Shown here: one piece after another, positions 51,294-62,290 of the stretch
How positions within the stretch are numbered: position 1 is the first letter of the stretch
How the letters are laid out: every line of letters begins with the position of its first letter
Assembly: GCA_036924285.1 (NCBI GenBank)
Contig: JAYKYS010000006.1
Span: forward strand, 24,836,001 to 24,900,000
Source of the DNA: Asterella californica
Lineage: Eukaryota; Streptophyta; Marchantiopsida; Marchantiales; Aytoniaceae
Direction: 5' to 3'
DNA: 64,000 bases
The notes under the pieces: generated by a model
What the model saw: only the letters and a program-made list of their open reading frames with translations
Database searches by the model: none
Told to the model about the DNA's origin: nothing
Translations under genes and position numbers: made by a program

Positions 51294-54200
51294 CATCCAA
51301 TGCAGGATCCAACCAAGCTTCGACTTCAGGTGCTAGGAGCAGTGGAGCTAGCAGTGTTACACCTTCAAGGACGATCATCTGTTTTCGATGCGGACGAGAC
51401 GGTCATATTGCTCGTGAGTGTCCTCAACGTTCAACAGCGAGCAACGTTCGTGGGTTGACAGCTGAAGAGACAACCAATGTTGAAGACCCAGTTGAGACGA
51501 CTACTGAAGCAGAGGTATGTGCTAGTGAGCATTTGGTAGAACATGGAGATTTTCTACCGTGGATTGAAGTAAAAATAGGAAACCACCGGTGTTGTTTGCT
51601 TATAGATACTGGAGCAGATGTGAATGTCTTGGATGAAAAACTGGTCAAGACCTTAGGGATGACTAGAACCAAGATCATGAGCCCGTTGTTGGTAAGGTTT
51701 GTGCAAGGCAGCACAACCGTTACAGAAAAGCTCATGAGTGTTCCTATAACCGTTGGAGGGGTAACTAGGAGACATGAGTTTTTAGTTATGAGCTTAGGTG
51801 ACACGATGGAGGGTATCTTGTCCTGGTCTTGGTTACAAGAGACCAAGGCAAAACTAGATGTTCAAGAAGGGAACATCATAGTCATGGATCGATGGGGCTC
51901 GGGTCAACCACATCCATTGGTCATCAAAGAGAGACCCAAGGAGCCAAACCATGCTGCTCGTAGGTTCCAACGAGCAAAGGTGGCATTTTAGATCTGCACA
52001 GCTAGACAGTTTGGAAAGCAGATCAAGTCAGTAGATGAAGCTTGGGTTGCAATGATGTCTAAACCCAAGGTGGAGACGGATGAGGAAGAACGTGTTGCTG
52101 CTCTTCCTATACATCCTGATATGCAAGCATTGATTGAGAGATTTTCTCACATAATGCCGGACCAGTTACCAACAGGACTTCCTCCGAGGAGAGCCTTGGA
52201 TCATGCTATTGATCTGGTTCCTGGAGCTACACCTACTGCAGTGCCATCAAGACGCATGTCGTTTGATGAGCTGACAGAGCTGAAGACTCAGCTGAAAGAA
52301 TTGGTAGCTCAAGGTATCTTACGACCAAGTATATCACCTTATGCTGCCCGGTGTTGTTCGTGGCCAAGAAAGATGGTGCTATCCGCATGTGTGCAGACTA
52401 CCGTGCACTTAATAAGGTTACTGTCAAGAACAAGTATCCTCTTCCTCTCATGGATGAAACCACAGATCGGTTGGCCACAGGAAGGTATTTCATCAAGCTG
52501 GATCTGCGTTCTGGATATCATCAAATCCGGATCAAAGAAGGAGATGAAGAGAAGACGGCTATAAGGACGAGGTATGGCTTGTTTGAGTATACAGTGTTGT
52601 CGTTTGGATTGTCCAATGCACCTGGTACTTTTTGCAGGCTGATGAACGAGATCTTCAGAGATCTTTTGGATGAGAGTGTTATCGTGTACTTGGACGATAT
52701 CATCATCTTCTCATCCACTTGGGATCAGCATCTAGCCGATGTTGAAACAGTTCTTAAGCGCCTGGAAGAACATCAACTCTACCTCAAGAAGAGCAAGTGT
52801 TCTTTTGGACAAGAGAGTGTGGTGTTTCTAGGATGTTTGATCGATGCGCAGGGTATTCATCCTAACAAGGCTAAGATTCGAGCCATTGTTGAATGGAAGA
52901 GACCTGAGAGTGTTCATGAGCTCAGATCTTTTCTTGGGTTAGCCACATACTTTCGGCGTTTTGTTTATCAATTTGCGCATAAAGCCGCACCTTTGTTTGG
53001 CTTATTGCACAAGGCTTCCAAGGTTATTTGGAACCCAGCAGCTGAAAGAGCATTTCAAGAGTTGAAACAAGCACTGACAGAAATGCCCGTGCTAGCTCTT
53101 CCAAAGATGGGAGAACCTTTCGAGGTTCACACAGATGCTTCTCAATGGGCCATTGGAGGAGTGTTGATGCAAGAAAAGCATCCAGTGGCTTACGAAAGTC
53201 ACAAGTTTTCAGAAACAGAGGCAAAATGGCCTGCTCATGAACAGGAGATGTTCGCAGTTGTCCACTGTCTGAAACGTTGGGAGCATTATTTGTTACCAAG
53301 CAAAGTTACTGTTGTAACGGACTGTGAGGGTAATACATACTTTCAGAGTAAACCTCGTTTGTCACGTAAACAACAGAGGTGGCAAGTGGAACTTGCACGT
53401 TTTGATATCGAATGGCGGTATCAAAAGGGGAAGGAAAACATTCCAGCGGATGTGTTAAGCAGACGTGTCCAGGCGTTAACAACTCAAGACACAAGTGAAG
53501 AGCTTTTGGATCGAATCAGACAAGCATTGCCAGACGATCATCAAGCTCAACGTTGGACCAGTCAACAAGAGAGAGATCCATTGGTACGTAGTCTCTCATT
53601 TCGCAATGGCCTTTGGTTTTATAAGCAAACCAAGGTCTATGTTCCAACTGGATCTCTAAGGACACTCGTCATGCAAGAATGTCATGATTGTGAACTGGCT
53701 GGACATGGAGGACAAAATAGAACGTTGCAACGAGTTAAAGAGCAGTTCTATTGGCCGTCCATGTTGGAAGATGTAATCAAGTACGTGCAGACTTGCTTAA
53801 CATGTCAGCAACAACGAACTGAGCGGAGGAGACCTGCAGGATTGCTGAGACCTTTGCCAATACCTGATGGGCCTTGGGAGAGCATAAGTATGGACTTATG
53901 CACAGGTTTACTTGAGTCAGGAGGTTTTGACACTTTACTAGTTGTCATCGATCGTTTCAGCAAACAAGCTCACCTCATCCCTTGTAGAGAAGCAGTGACA
54001 TCAAAAGGTGCCGATGAGTTGTTCATACGATATGTTTTTAAGTATCATGGGATGCCTAAAGACATTGTTTCAGACTTGGATAGGAGGTTTGTAGCTGAGT
54101 TTTGGAAGGGGTTGTTTCGAAGACTCGGAACTAACCTCAAGTTCAGTTCCTCTTATCATCCTGAAACTGATGGTCAGACAGAGAGGACTATACAGATAGT

Positions 54201-55029
54201 GGAGCAAGGGTTGAGAAACTATATCATGCGAGATCAGAGTGATTGGAGCGAGCACTTGGACTTGGTGGAGTTTACATATAACAACACCAAGCACTCGAGT
54301 ACATGATTTAAACCATTTGAAGTGGTTTATCGGGGCTCTCATGCACCTTGGACTCCTATAGCTTTGGCTACCAAGGGGCATGAAAACACAAGAAGGTCAA
54401 ACCAGGATCCTCCAGATCTAGAGACTTTCATACGTGTTCAGGGTACTGTGTTTCAAGAGGCAAAGAAACACATGGAGAAGGCACAACAACGGTATGCCAA
54501 GTATGCAAACCGTGGTAGACAAGACGTACAGTTCGAAGAAGGGCAGAGAGTCTGGTTGAGAACCAAGAACTTCAGAATCCCAGCAGGGGTGGATTTAGCC
54601 AAGAAGCTTCTTCCGAAGTGGGCAGGACCATTCTTGATTGAGAAGAAGTTAGGTCCTGTGACTTATAAGTTACGTTTTCCAGCTAGTATGAAACATTATC
54701 ACCCCATCATTCATGTTTCTAACTTGAAAATGTTTCGTGAAGAACTAGAATTGTTGCCTGGAAGATATCAGAAATGGCATCCAGTGTTAGAAGCATTACC
54801 AAGAGCTGATGATCTTGAGTTGATTGAGATAGTAGATCATCGAGCATCACCGAATCCAGATGGAGCTGGAGAACCCGTTACTCAATACCTATGTCGTTGG
54901 ACAAGTAGAGTTCCGGGATTGGTAAGTGAAGCTTGGGAGTATCTAGATGATCTAGCATTGTACAAGTTCCAGAAACCACTGCGTAAATACTTTGTGAGAC
55001 GACAGTCCGCAGTGTTTTCTTCCAGCTAA
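51294..55029 (+). pseudogene. Pol polyprotein of the chromodomain element, broken
   Basis: Domains in order: zinc knuckle (51380-51421); aspartic protease, CCLLIDTGADVNVLDEKLVK (about 51593-51652); a TAG at 51989-51991; pre-RT region (52052-52350); a frameshift near 52347; reverse transcriptase with FIKLDLRSGYHQIRI and YLDDIIIF (the YxDD box, about 52687-52710); RNase H with VHTDAS; integrase zinc finger (HDCELAGH..CLTCQQQ), core with SMDLC, SDLDRRF and PETDGQTERT (the D, D, E triad); a TGA at 54304-54306; then GPY-like region (KWAGPFLIEKKLGPVTYKL) and a C-terminal chromodomain-like segment (ELIEIVDHR..YLCRWTSR). These place it among the chromoviruses. All catalytic residues are present, but two nonsense codons and frameshifts block translation. 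Confidence 0.88.
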
Positions 55030-55430
55030 GCGGTGGATTGAATCGAGTCAGAAAAGTCATGCAAAGGGCCCTTCAAGGACACTGGAATTGAGTAGATCTG
55101 GCCAGTCTGCTCGTCTAAAGGTGGAGTTGTGGTCTGCTGACTGCTTATGGCTGTCGGATGTCAATCAGGTTTAGGCTGACGCTACTATGGTGTATCATAG
55201 TAAGGAGGTGGATAAAAAGAAACTGACGAGTTCACCACCTGGAAGCTAGGGTTCTATCTCACCCGAAAGCTTCAACGGATGCTCGGTAATGGAGCATAGC
55301 CTTGAGAAAGGGCTTAATCTTACCCTGGATGGGATACTGTTCCTCTGGATTTGAGGAAGTGTTGTTTCTAATGTGGTATTGTAGATACCGCAGTTCAGTG
55401 GAAGAATTGCGTTTTGCTGGTTGGGGCGAT
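55030..55430 (+). other. Non-coding tail of the element before the 3' LTR
   Basis: About 400 bp without coding motifs. A purine-rich run (AAGGAGGTGGATAAAAAGAA) lies at 55202-55221, but it is more than 200 bp from the LTR; the bases just before the LTR (GGTTGGGGCGAT) are only weakly purine-rich. Confidence 0.5.
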
Positions 55431-56369
55431 TGTAACACTTTTTGCTTTTTCTCCAAACCAGATGGCATTCGGGCAGTGATTAATCCAAAAGTGGCAGCTG
55501 CATGGTCATAAAGCAGGCTCAAGCAGGCAGATAAAAGAGTGTCGCGAGCCCTAAAGGGGCCATTCTCAGTTTCAGGTTTTGGGAGAAGAGCACTCTTGGA
55601 GGAGGAGAGAAGACTGTATTTCCAGAATAGAGTGATTGTATCTTGGAGTTCAGAAAACAGAGAGCATGCAAATCTGATTACTTGGAGAGTAGACTTGGAG
55701 AGCAGATCTGGAGAGCAGACTTGGGGTGTTGATTAGATCGCTGACTTGGGGTCTGATCTGTTGAGTAACAAAAATCAGGGCGTTCAGAGTGAAATTAGGT
55801 TATCTGGTGAAGTCTTAGTTCTGGAGTTGCTGAGTAGTGAAGAATTGCCGGTCCAAGAGCGCTGCGTGACCTTGTCAGCAAGTACATGCCATGTAATGTA
55901 TATGAGCCCGTGAATTCCTCCATTCTGATAAGTAGGCTTGAGTTGTGTGCCAAAACTGAGTTGGGCGCATCTGGTGTCGTGTTGACTTTATTTCGGTGTA
56001 ATTGCTTTGCCTTCCTACTTCCTAGCATCTACTAGATCTCCTAGTCTTGGCGGTTGCTCCTTGTGGGTCCTGACGTTCCGACTTGATCACCAGTAGCGGA
56101 AGCGCTGCCCAAATTTCATGCAACCCAGGTCTAGAATAGTTCCACCTGTATTTAGCAACCTAAGATTGACCAGAGACCTACAAAAGACTAGTTGGTTATT
56201 CGAAACCCGTTCAACAGTTATCAAATCCTCGGTGCTCATTAGCTGATAGTTTAACGAACTGGATCTGGAGCACAAATAAAGTATACAGGTCTCTAGGGGG
56301 GTTCACGTTCGGCAGTTCATTGGTTAGAGGTTAAAGAATCTGTTCCGAGATATGCGGAAGAACGTTACA
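55431..56369 (+). repeat. 3' LTR
   Basis: 939 bp partner of 49260-50199, with TG..CA ends and GTAAC/GTTAC terminal inversion. Confidence 0.92.
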
Positions 56370-56753
56370 CTAACATTCGAAGTATAGCGATGATCTTTTG
56401 GATACTGGATAGACCTGGAACTCCAATAGCATCTCGTTCATCATGTGCACAAACAGCTGCTTCTATTTCCGAAAACAGTACTCTTCTCATTTGAAATCGT
56501 CTTCTGAATATTGTTTCATCGTAGACAGGAGAAGTAGAGAAATAATCAGCCACAATTTGGTCATGTCCTCGAGCTCTCCTCTATTCAGATTCTCCTTCTT
56601 CTCAGGTCTTAAACCTCCAGCATTTTGCTTCGACGGAAGAATGAATGCATCTGCTTGGTTGATCAGAATTTGCCAAAAGAACTCGTCAATTTCATCATCT
56701 TCAATCAGTTCTCTTGTATTTCGTGCAAGCTTGTCTCGGCATTGCGCATACAT

Positions 56754-58023
56754 TTTTGGTATACAGTTACTTTGAAAGATAGTTGTGGATAGGGATGCGC
56801 GAAGGGAAGCCTTCTTTAAAGTCTCTGGGTAAAAAGTACCGGAAAACGAGTTTTACTGCGCGAGTACGCTGACTAGCGGTGGAGATGCATGCTCTTAGAA
56901 CCAAACTGGTTTTCAACCTTTGATCGAAACCGAACCAAAAAGCAAAGTTCTGTTTTAGTCGGTTCTGTTCAGAACCGAACGAGGACGAGTCCTACATACT
57001 CCTACTGTGGCCTAAACGGAACTAAAAAATGTCTGAATTTTTGAAACTCAAGAACTTCCCTACGATCATGAAAAGTATCTGGAGATCCGCGTTCTCTTTC
57101 TGCCAAAATCTCTTCGATCCTTCTATAGAAGTGGCCATGACTATTTGCGGCAAAAGTTTAGGGCGCTGTAATAGACAAACCTGAAGGTGCTTTTTAACCC
57201 ATAGAATACTTATTTTGGATCAATATATTCTGAAGATAATCTGAACGGGTATCCATACCACTTTGAGTCTTCCGTATCGGTCGTTCAGAAGGAGATGCTA
57301 TCATATCGGCGCCAGACTGTTAAAGCTGAAGGGACAAGCTTCATGTCTTGTACTGACATGGTTACACGGTCCCGAATTCACACTCCCCAACTGAGAAGAT
57401 CAAAAGGTGCTAGTCAGAGTCCGGAGGAGGCCCGTGCGGATACGTGTTAGCTACAGCTCCTGATTATGCGGGTAAGCAGCAGGCTCCGGTCAACTGGTGG
57501 AGATCATCGATGTCTCACTCTTGGCACACAGTAGTGATACTAGTGTACGTTTGACACTTGGTCGGACTGCTTCGAAAGATCCATCTCTCTTCGTGAGCTC
57601 CAGGACGCGCAGCACCTTTGCTGTTGGCTCAGATTCAATCTTACTCTTCCTTCCTTCAAGTTCCATCCGCGAGGATCTAAGAGCCGTTTGTTGTCAAAGA
57701 AGGAAACAAAATAGCCAACGCTCGGACCGAGCACCGTCCGCACAGCCATTGCAGGCGTCTCTCTGATGCCCAAGTGTCAAGCCCAGAGAGTACCGCTGTT
57801 CTGAGAGCTGCGAACCGCTCTTCAATGTGACGTCGAGTTCTGCAACGTCCCGCAGAAAGGAAGTGTATGAAGAAGCGTTGACAGGGGGTCAAGATGAGAG
57901 GTCAGAGCTGCGGGCCTGCCTTGTTCTGCTATCTGGGAAAGCAAGGTGTGGTGGGTATGGGGTTCTGATCGTGGCTAATTTTAGTATTCTGATTCACTTT
58001 TGAAAGCATAAGACTTCACATGG
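56754..58023. other. No gene recognised; GC-richer from 57.3 kb
   Basis: Upstream flank of the Harbinger relic. A small perfect inverted repeat (TCGGTTCTG/CAGAACCGA) sits near 56960-56980. ORFs at 57497-57766 (plus) and 57540-57892 (minus) overlap each other and show no known motifs. Confidence 0.35.
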
Positions 58024-58473
58024 TTAAGGGGAGCAGGATCTCGACACATGTCCGAAAGACAGTTTAGTAAGTGCTGGCAAATATCCTGTTGCATGAATCT
58101 TCTGTACCTGTTGTTCAATTCGCTCCGCTGCTTCTTGCTTTTTGCCGCATGTCTCTACTTTATAGATGCTCGGAGGGTGTCTGAGACATCGAACTGCTTG
58201 GATTTCCACTCTTCGTCTTTGAAGCATCTTCTGCCTCCCCAAGAGAAGAAGTTGCTCGTCGTCGAAGGCAGAAAGTCGTTGGAGGAGACTGCATGTTGAA
58301 ACTTGAAACTCCTTTAGGGCCAGTTTCAGGAGATGGAACCTGGATTGACACATGTCGCATGCGGTGTCGCTCTGCTCCTTTACTTTACTGTTTAGCACAC
58401 CTTGTGTTCTGACATGTTGCAAGCTGGCGGTGAGTCTAAACTCTTGGCTCGTTTGAAGGTAGACATCTGCCAC
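58024..58473 (-). CDS. Orphan ORF, 149 codons
   Basis: A minus ORF starting MADVYLQTSQEFRLTASLQH, with a Leu/Gln-rich middle that could be helical (LKLALKEF, CSLLQRLSAFDDEQLLLLGR) and a charged KKQEAAERIEQQVQKIHATG segment. I recognise no family. A second minus frame over the same DNA (58360-58160, Ser/Pro-rich) is equally protein-like, so the true frame, if any, is uncertain. It could be an exon of a multi-exon gene or chance. Confidence 0.25.
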   Translation of the reverse strand: MADVYLQTSQEFRLTASLQHVRTQGVLNSKVKEQSDTACDMCQSRFHLLKLALKEFQVSTCSLLQRLSAFDDEQLLLLGRQKMLQRRRVEIQAVRCLRHPPSIYKVETCGKKQEAAERIEQQVQKIHATGYLPALTKLSFGHVSRSCSP

Positions 58474-60066
58474 GGCAGTTCGTGTGTTCTGAGATTAGGG
58501 ACACGGCGAGGAAAGGTGGCAAGTCAGTTCGTCAGCTGCTGGACTAGAAGAAGATAAGATGTTCATTTGGTCCAGAATGAAATGGCTGGTAAGTCTCGAT
58601 GATCATACGCGTCAGGATTATACATTCTTGGAAAGAGGAAAACCAACTTTACTCGTGAAAGGTTTACTGGAGAGGTCTAAAGCTAGTGTTGACAATTGAC
58701 TCTGCGTTCCACTGTCTAGTTCTATGAGAACACCTTGTCCGGAGGATTGAGTGCTCTACTGGACCAGAGTTGTGCAAAACGGAAGTCTATCCAAGAGTCA
58801 GTACTTTCCGGGTGCAGTTTGGAAGTGAGTATCGTAAAATTAGATCAATTACACAGATCTACAGTTTCTCCCGGTAAGCATTCTAAGCATACATAATCGT
58901 CTATAAAAGGTTTCCCTCAGATCAATCAGTAGTCTAAATATGCAAAGACATTCGACTGAGAAGAGTTCAGTTTAGACAATGTTCATGTGTGAGCAGAACT
59001 TTCACATAAAAGCATATCAATTCGCTCATAGAAGATTTCTCTAGGACCAGTGGGTCTTCGATATGCAAAGATAACTGGTACGTGTAGACAAAGCTATCCG
59101 TGTGAGCAAAAAGTTGAGAAAAAGTCGTCACACATGACCAATAGCTGTGTGAAAGTACACCGACAGGCCAGCCTTGATGTCAAGACTTGCAGTGCAGTAC
59201 CTCTTCTGAGGCCCTCCGCATGTTTGCTTCAACTATTTCTGTTCATGCTTTCCTCTCGAGGCAGGCCTTCCGAGAGAGGTTCTTGCAGCGAGATATGGGT
59301 CAAAAGATTTGAAATGTGAGTGGAAACTCGATTCGAATTCTTTTTAAAAGTTTACAGTTAACTTCAAGTAAGTATGTGATTTTAAGTTAGGTAAAAGTTC
59401 GGGGGTATATTAAGAGATTTTGTTATAAATAAGTACAAATGAAAATATAGTATTTGTGATTATTTGTAGTAAAGTTTCAGAATACTGATGAAGCTAAAAT
59501 AAACTATTTCAATTCTTAAATTAACACTAGTTATAAACTGAAAATATTTGACAAAAACAGAAAAATATATTATTTTAATTTCTCTTGATTCGACATGTTA
59601 TCAGTAAATTAAATATAGAAAGATTTGTCCTCCGAGAACAATGATGATTCATCGTTTACCTTAGCTGTCCTTGTACAACCAACTACTCTACATAAATACA
59701 ACTGTAGAAGTGAACTTTGTTAAAGATAATGTCTACGTTCAGATTTCAGTCACTTTTAGTACTACTAGTTTTAGTACCTCTCTAGTATATTAATTTCAGT
59801 CTCATCTCTCTATGATTGATCTTTTGTCTAGCAATTAGAGTATATAACAACCCTTCCTTGAGAGATGATGAGTCGACTGATATCTTTATCGATATCTCAT
59901 ATCCAGGAGAGAATAGTCATTAAAAACTTAGTCTAATTTAAAAAAAAAACATAACAACAGTAACTTTGGCCATCTGGAATTTGGAAACTGATGACCATTA
60001 TATAGTACTCCCATGATTCAAATTCCTTTGACTTGAAGTCGGGATGATTGGGATCACCCAAAAAAC
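58474..60066. other. No gene recognised
   Basis: An exon-like plus stretch ends with a GT donor near 58829 (ENTLSGGLSALLDQS), but no partner exons were found. From 59.35 kb the DNA is strongly AT-rich and featureless. Confidence 0.35.
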
Positions 60067-60110
60067 TATTTACCTTCAGATACATTCAATAAATTGAATG
60101 TAGCTGAAGG

Positions 60111-60145
<35 letters not shown>

Positions 60146-60148
60146 ATA
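60067..60148. repeat. 24 bp hairpin joined to a TAAA microsatellite
   Basis: TATTTACCTTCAG + TACATTCAAT pairs with ATTGAATGTA + CTGAAGGTAAATA around a 2 nt loop, with one mismatch (60067-60116). The right arm runs into about nine TAAA units (60111-60148). Confidence 0.8.
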
Positions 60149-60329
60149 CGCGTCGCAATGAATCTAGCGAGCCTCCAAAATCATGAACCTTATAAAGTCT
60201 CGAAGTTCTTCAATCTAAAGTGTTTCAAGTCCTTTCGTCCGTATGCATAACCAAGACAAACCGTTTTCACTAACAAGAGTAAGATATAGAAATCAATCAG
60301 TAAATCAGTTTCTCCAAAGATTAAATTAA

Positions 60330-62290
60330 TGTATTTTTGTTAACAGGCTCTCGTATTTGTAGTTTATATAGCGAGTGAGTTCGTAACTGGTTTATGGGTT
60401 ATTTCTGGATCTGCTCCCAGTTCCAAGTTAGATTATCATTTAAGAATAAAATATAATTTTAATTTCTCATGACAATTTAATATAGAATTTTCTCATAATA
60501 CTTAACATCTTTTCTGATAACAGAAAGCGAGTAAAAGTTATCGAAAGGTTGGAGATGCTTATTTATTCTTTCACTAAAAACTCTCCATAGACTTTAGCAA
60601 ATGAACCTAAATTGAACTTCAGAATACTGAACCTTGTCCAATACTGTAACAAGTGAAGTATAATACATTCTAAACAGACGAGTGGCATCTATACATTTCA
60701 ATAAAACAAATCCTTTAGTTAGAAACATCAGACCGTGATTTCCTTGGTTGTGCCTTTAATTTTAGGTAAGAAGATTGATCTGATAAACAGTTCATAAACA
60801 TCACGTTTTAGTTCTGCTTTTATAGCTGTGATAAAACTTTAATTTTGACTGATATTGGTTTTCAATAGAACTGTAGTTAATTGCATAATTTTTTGAGTAG
60901 CGTGCATATCCAACTCTTTTAAGTTCGGAAGAAGACAAATATGCACAGAAGAGAACAAATATATCCGCTATTTAATTTATGTCTTAACCTTTCTTTTCAG
61001 AGCGAGGTTATGTCATGAATTAAAGATTTTTAAATAAAATTTAATGACTCATGGACTCAACGTTTTATGGTAGATGAGAATGCTTGTGGGTACTTCACTT
61101 ATTGGGTTTTCTCTTTCTCGTAACATGTGTAGAAGTGCACATAATAAAAAACTGTTTTCAGTAGTTTAAAATTTTCTTTTTCATTTTTGTTTGATTGTCT
61201 GTTTGTTTTGTCAGTTTTTCTAGAATCAACGTTTAGGTTGGATATCTGTCTTTTATTCCACTAATGTACTTCTCATCAAACACTAAACCGGTTGTTAACC
61301 TGATAATCTAAAGATAATTTCCTGAGCTTTGTTACCGTTTGTATTCCTCTCCTTGACCAAAAGTGCACTTTGCAGGTATATTATTTATTAGTTATATGGT
61401 TACATATATTATATAATCTGAATATATAAGTAAACTGTTTTGACTAGTTCTTTTCTTTCTTATCCAGCTCACGTGAGGAAGAACCGTCGGTTAAGACGGA
61501 GTTGCACCCATTCCGACTACTGGCTCCTACTGGCAGCACAAATTTTGATGCTTATCAATGGCCTTGTCATATGTCTCATACAAACCTAAGAAGGACCCTT
61601 TCTAAAACAAAACAACGCTCATTAACACATTAACCTGCCCTAATTCACTGTCGTGACCAGTGGTCTGATAGTAGTATTGGTGAGGCACCCGTGTATATAT
61701 ATTTATAATATTCACCTTTTTCATCGAGGCAACCGTGCATGTATATTTATAATATTCACTTCTTTCTTCTTTCAGTTGAAGAGGTAAATATGAAATGTTT
61801 AATTTATTATTTAGTTATTAATAATTTCTAAATTTTATATTTTAAAGACAATATATTCATATTTATTATCGAGAAATTTATTATTTATAATTTATATCTT
61901 GATCTTCTCCTAGATCGATGTCTCATGTGGTTTATTAGTGTCTCAAGTGGTTTAGTCCACGACCTTCTAGAAGAAAAATCATATGTTCAATCTCTTGTGG
62001 ATACTGTTGGAAGTGCATGCACTATAAATTATTAAACAAAAGTGCATGCGCTACAAATTATCAACGAACAACTTTCTGATCTGAATTCATTGTGATATGA
62101 TCCGTGAAGATTCAAAAATTAATAATAATATTTATCATTTATTATTTATTATTAACTTCAATCGAAATTAATATTTATAAATTCTTTTACTTATTTTATA
62201 TAGTTTTCGTTTCACTCTTATATATTTCTCCGATAATATCTATTGAGCAAAAGTCCCAGAAGTTCATCGAGCATGCCTATGCATTTTTAT
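60330..62290 (+). repeat. Twin-hairpin repeat fragments, several
   Basis: Pieces of the family: a 3' module at 60505-60550 (TTTTCTGATAACAGAAAGCG then AAAAGTTATCGAAAGGTT); hairpin 1 at 60903-60950 (GTGCATATCCAACTCTTTTA..AAATATGCAC) followed by hairpin 2 at 60973-61025 (TTAATTTATG..CTTAACCT/AGGTTATG..ATGAATTAA); hairpin-1-like text at 61735-61790; and a 3' module at 62223-62280 (TTTCTCCGATAATATCTATT then AAAAGTCCCAGAAGTTCATC) ending GCATGCCTATGCAT. No gene seen in this interval. Confidence 0.55.

Larger units (their letters stand above)
49260..56369 (+). mobile_element. Chromodomain Ty3/gypsy retrotransposon, nearly complete
   Basis: A 7.1 kb element with LTRs of 940 and 939 bp that both begin TGTAACAC and end GTTACA. 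By my reading they differ at about eight bases and one indel, so the insertion is young. Order: LTR, tRNA-Met primer site, gag, protease, RT, RNase H, integrase, chromodomain-like tail, LTR. It is flanked by CTAA on both sides (49256-49259 and 56370-56373), a 4 bp target duplication. Coding is broken by two frameshifts and two nonsense codons. I see no good polypurine tract directly before the right LTR. Confidence 0.92.
48510..56753 (-). pseudogene. PIF/Harbinger transposase, split by a retrotransposon
   Basis: Minus strand. The N-terminal part lies at 56753-56370 (MYAQCRDKLARNTRELIEDD, then after a frame change ADYFSTSPVYDETIFRRRFQ and IQKIIAILRML). The C-terminal part lies at 49259-48510 (SLKRFCAVIREIF, GFPGMFASIDYIHYEWKNCP, KHRSIILEAIADQSLWILEC; after a frame change SGSNNDIIILDRSPL; then EACRKDVERCSGILQARFQI and ILHNLIIEDERDE). 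D in the SIDYIHWEW-like box and D in the NNDxxxLDRSPL box are the catalytic aspartates of this family; a short internal deletion lies near CAHDERDAIG. At least two frameshifts exist besides the insertion at 49260-56369. Without the insertion and one target-duplication copy, the frame crosses the junction intact. Confidence 0.85.

Noticed and set aside
50616..51296. 226-codon minus-strand ORF
   Set aside because: Exactly opposite the retrotransposon gag on the plus strand; its composition is the shadow of the gag coding sequence.
53024..53299. Minus ORFs inside the RT/RNase H region
   Set aside because: Shadows of the plus-strand pol reading frame.
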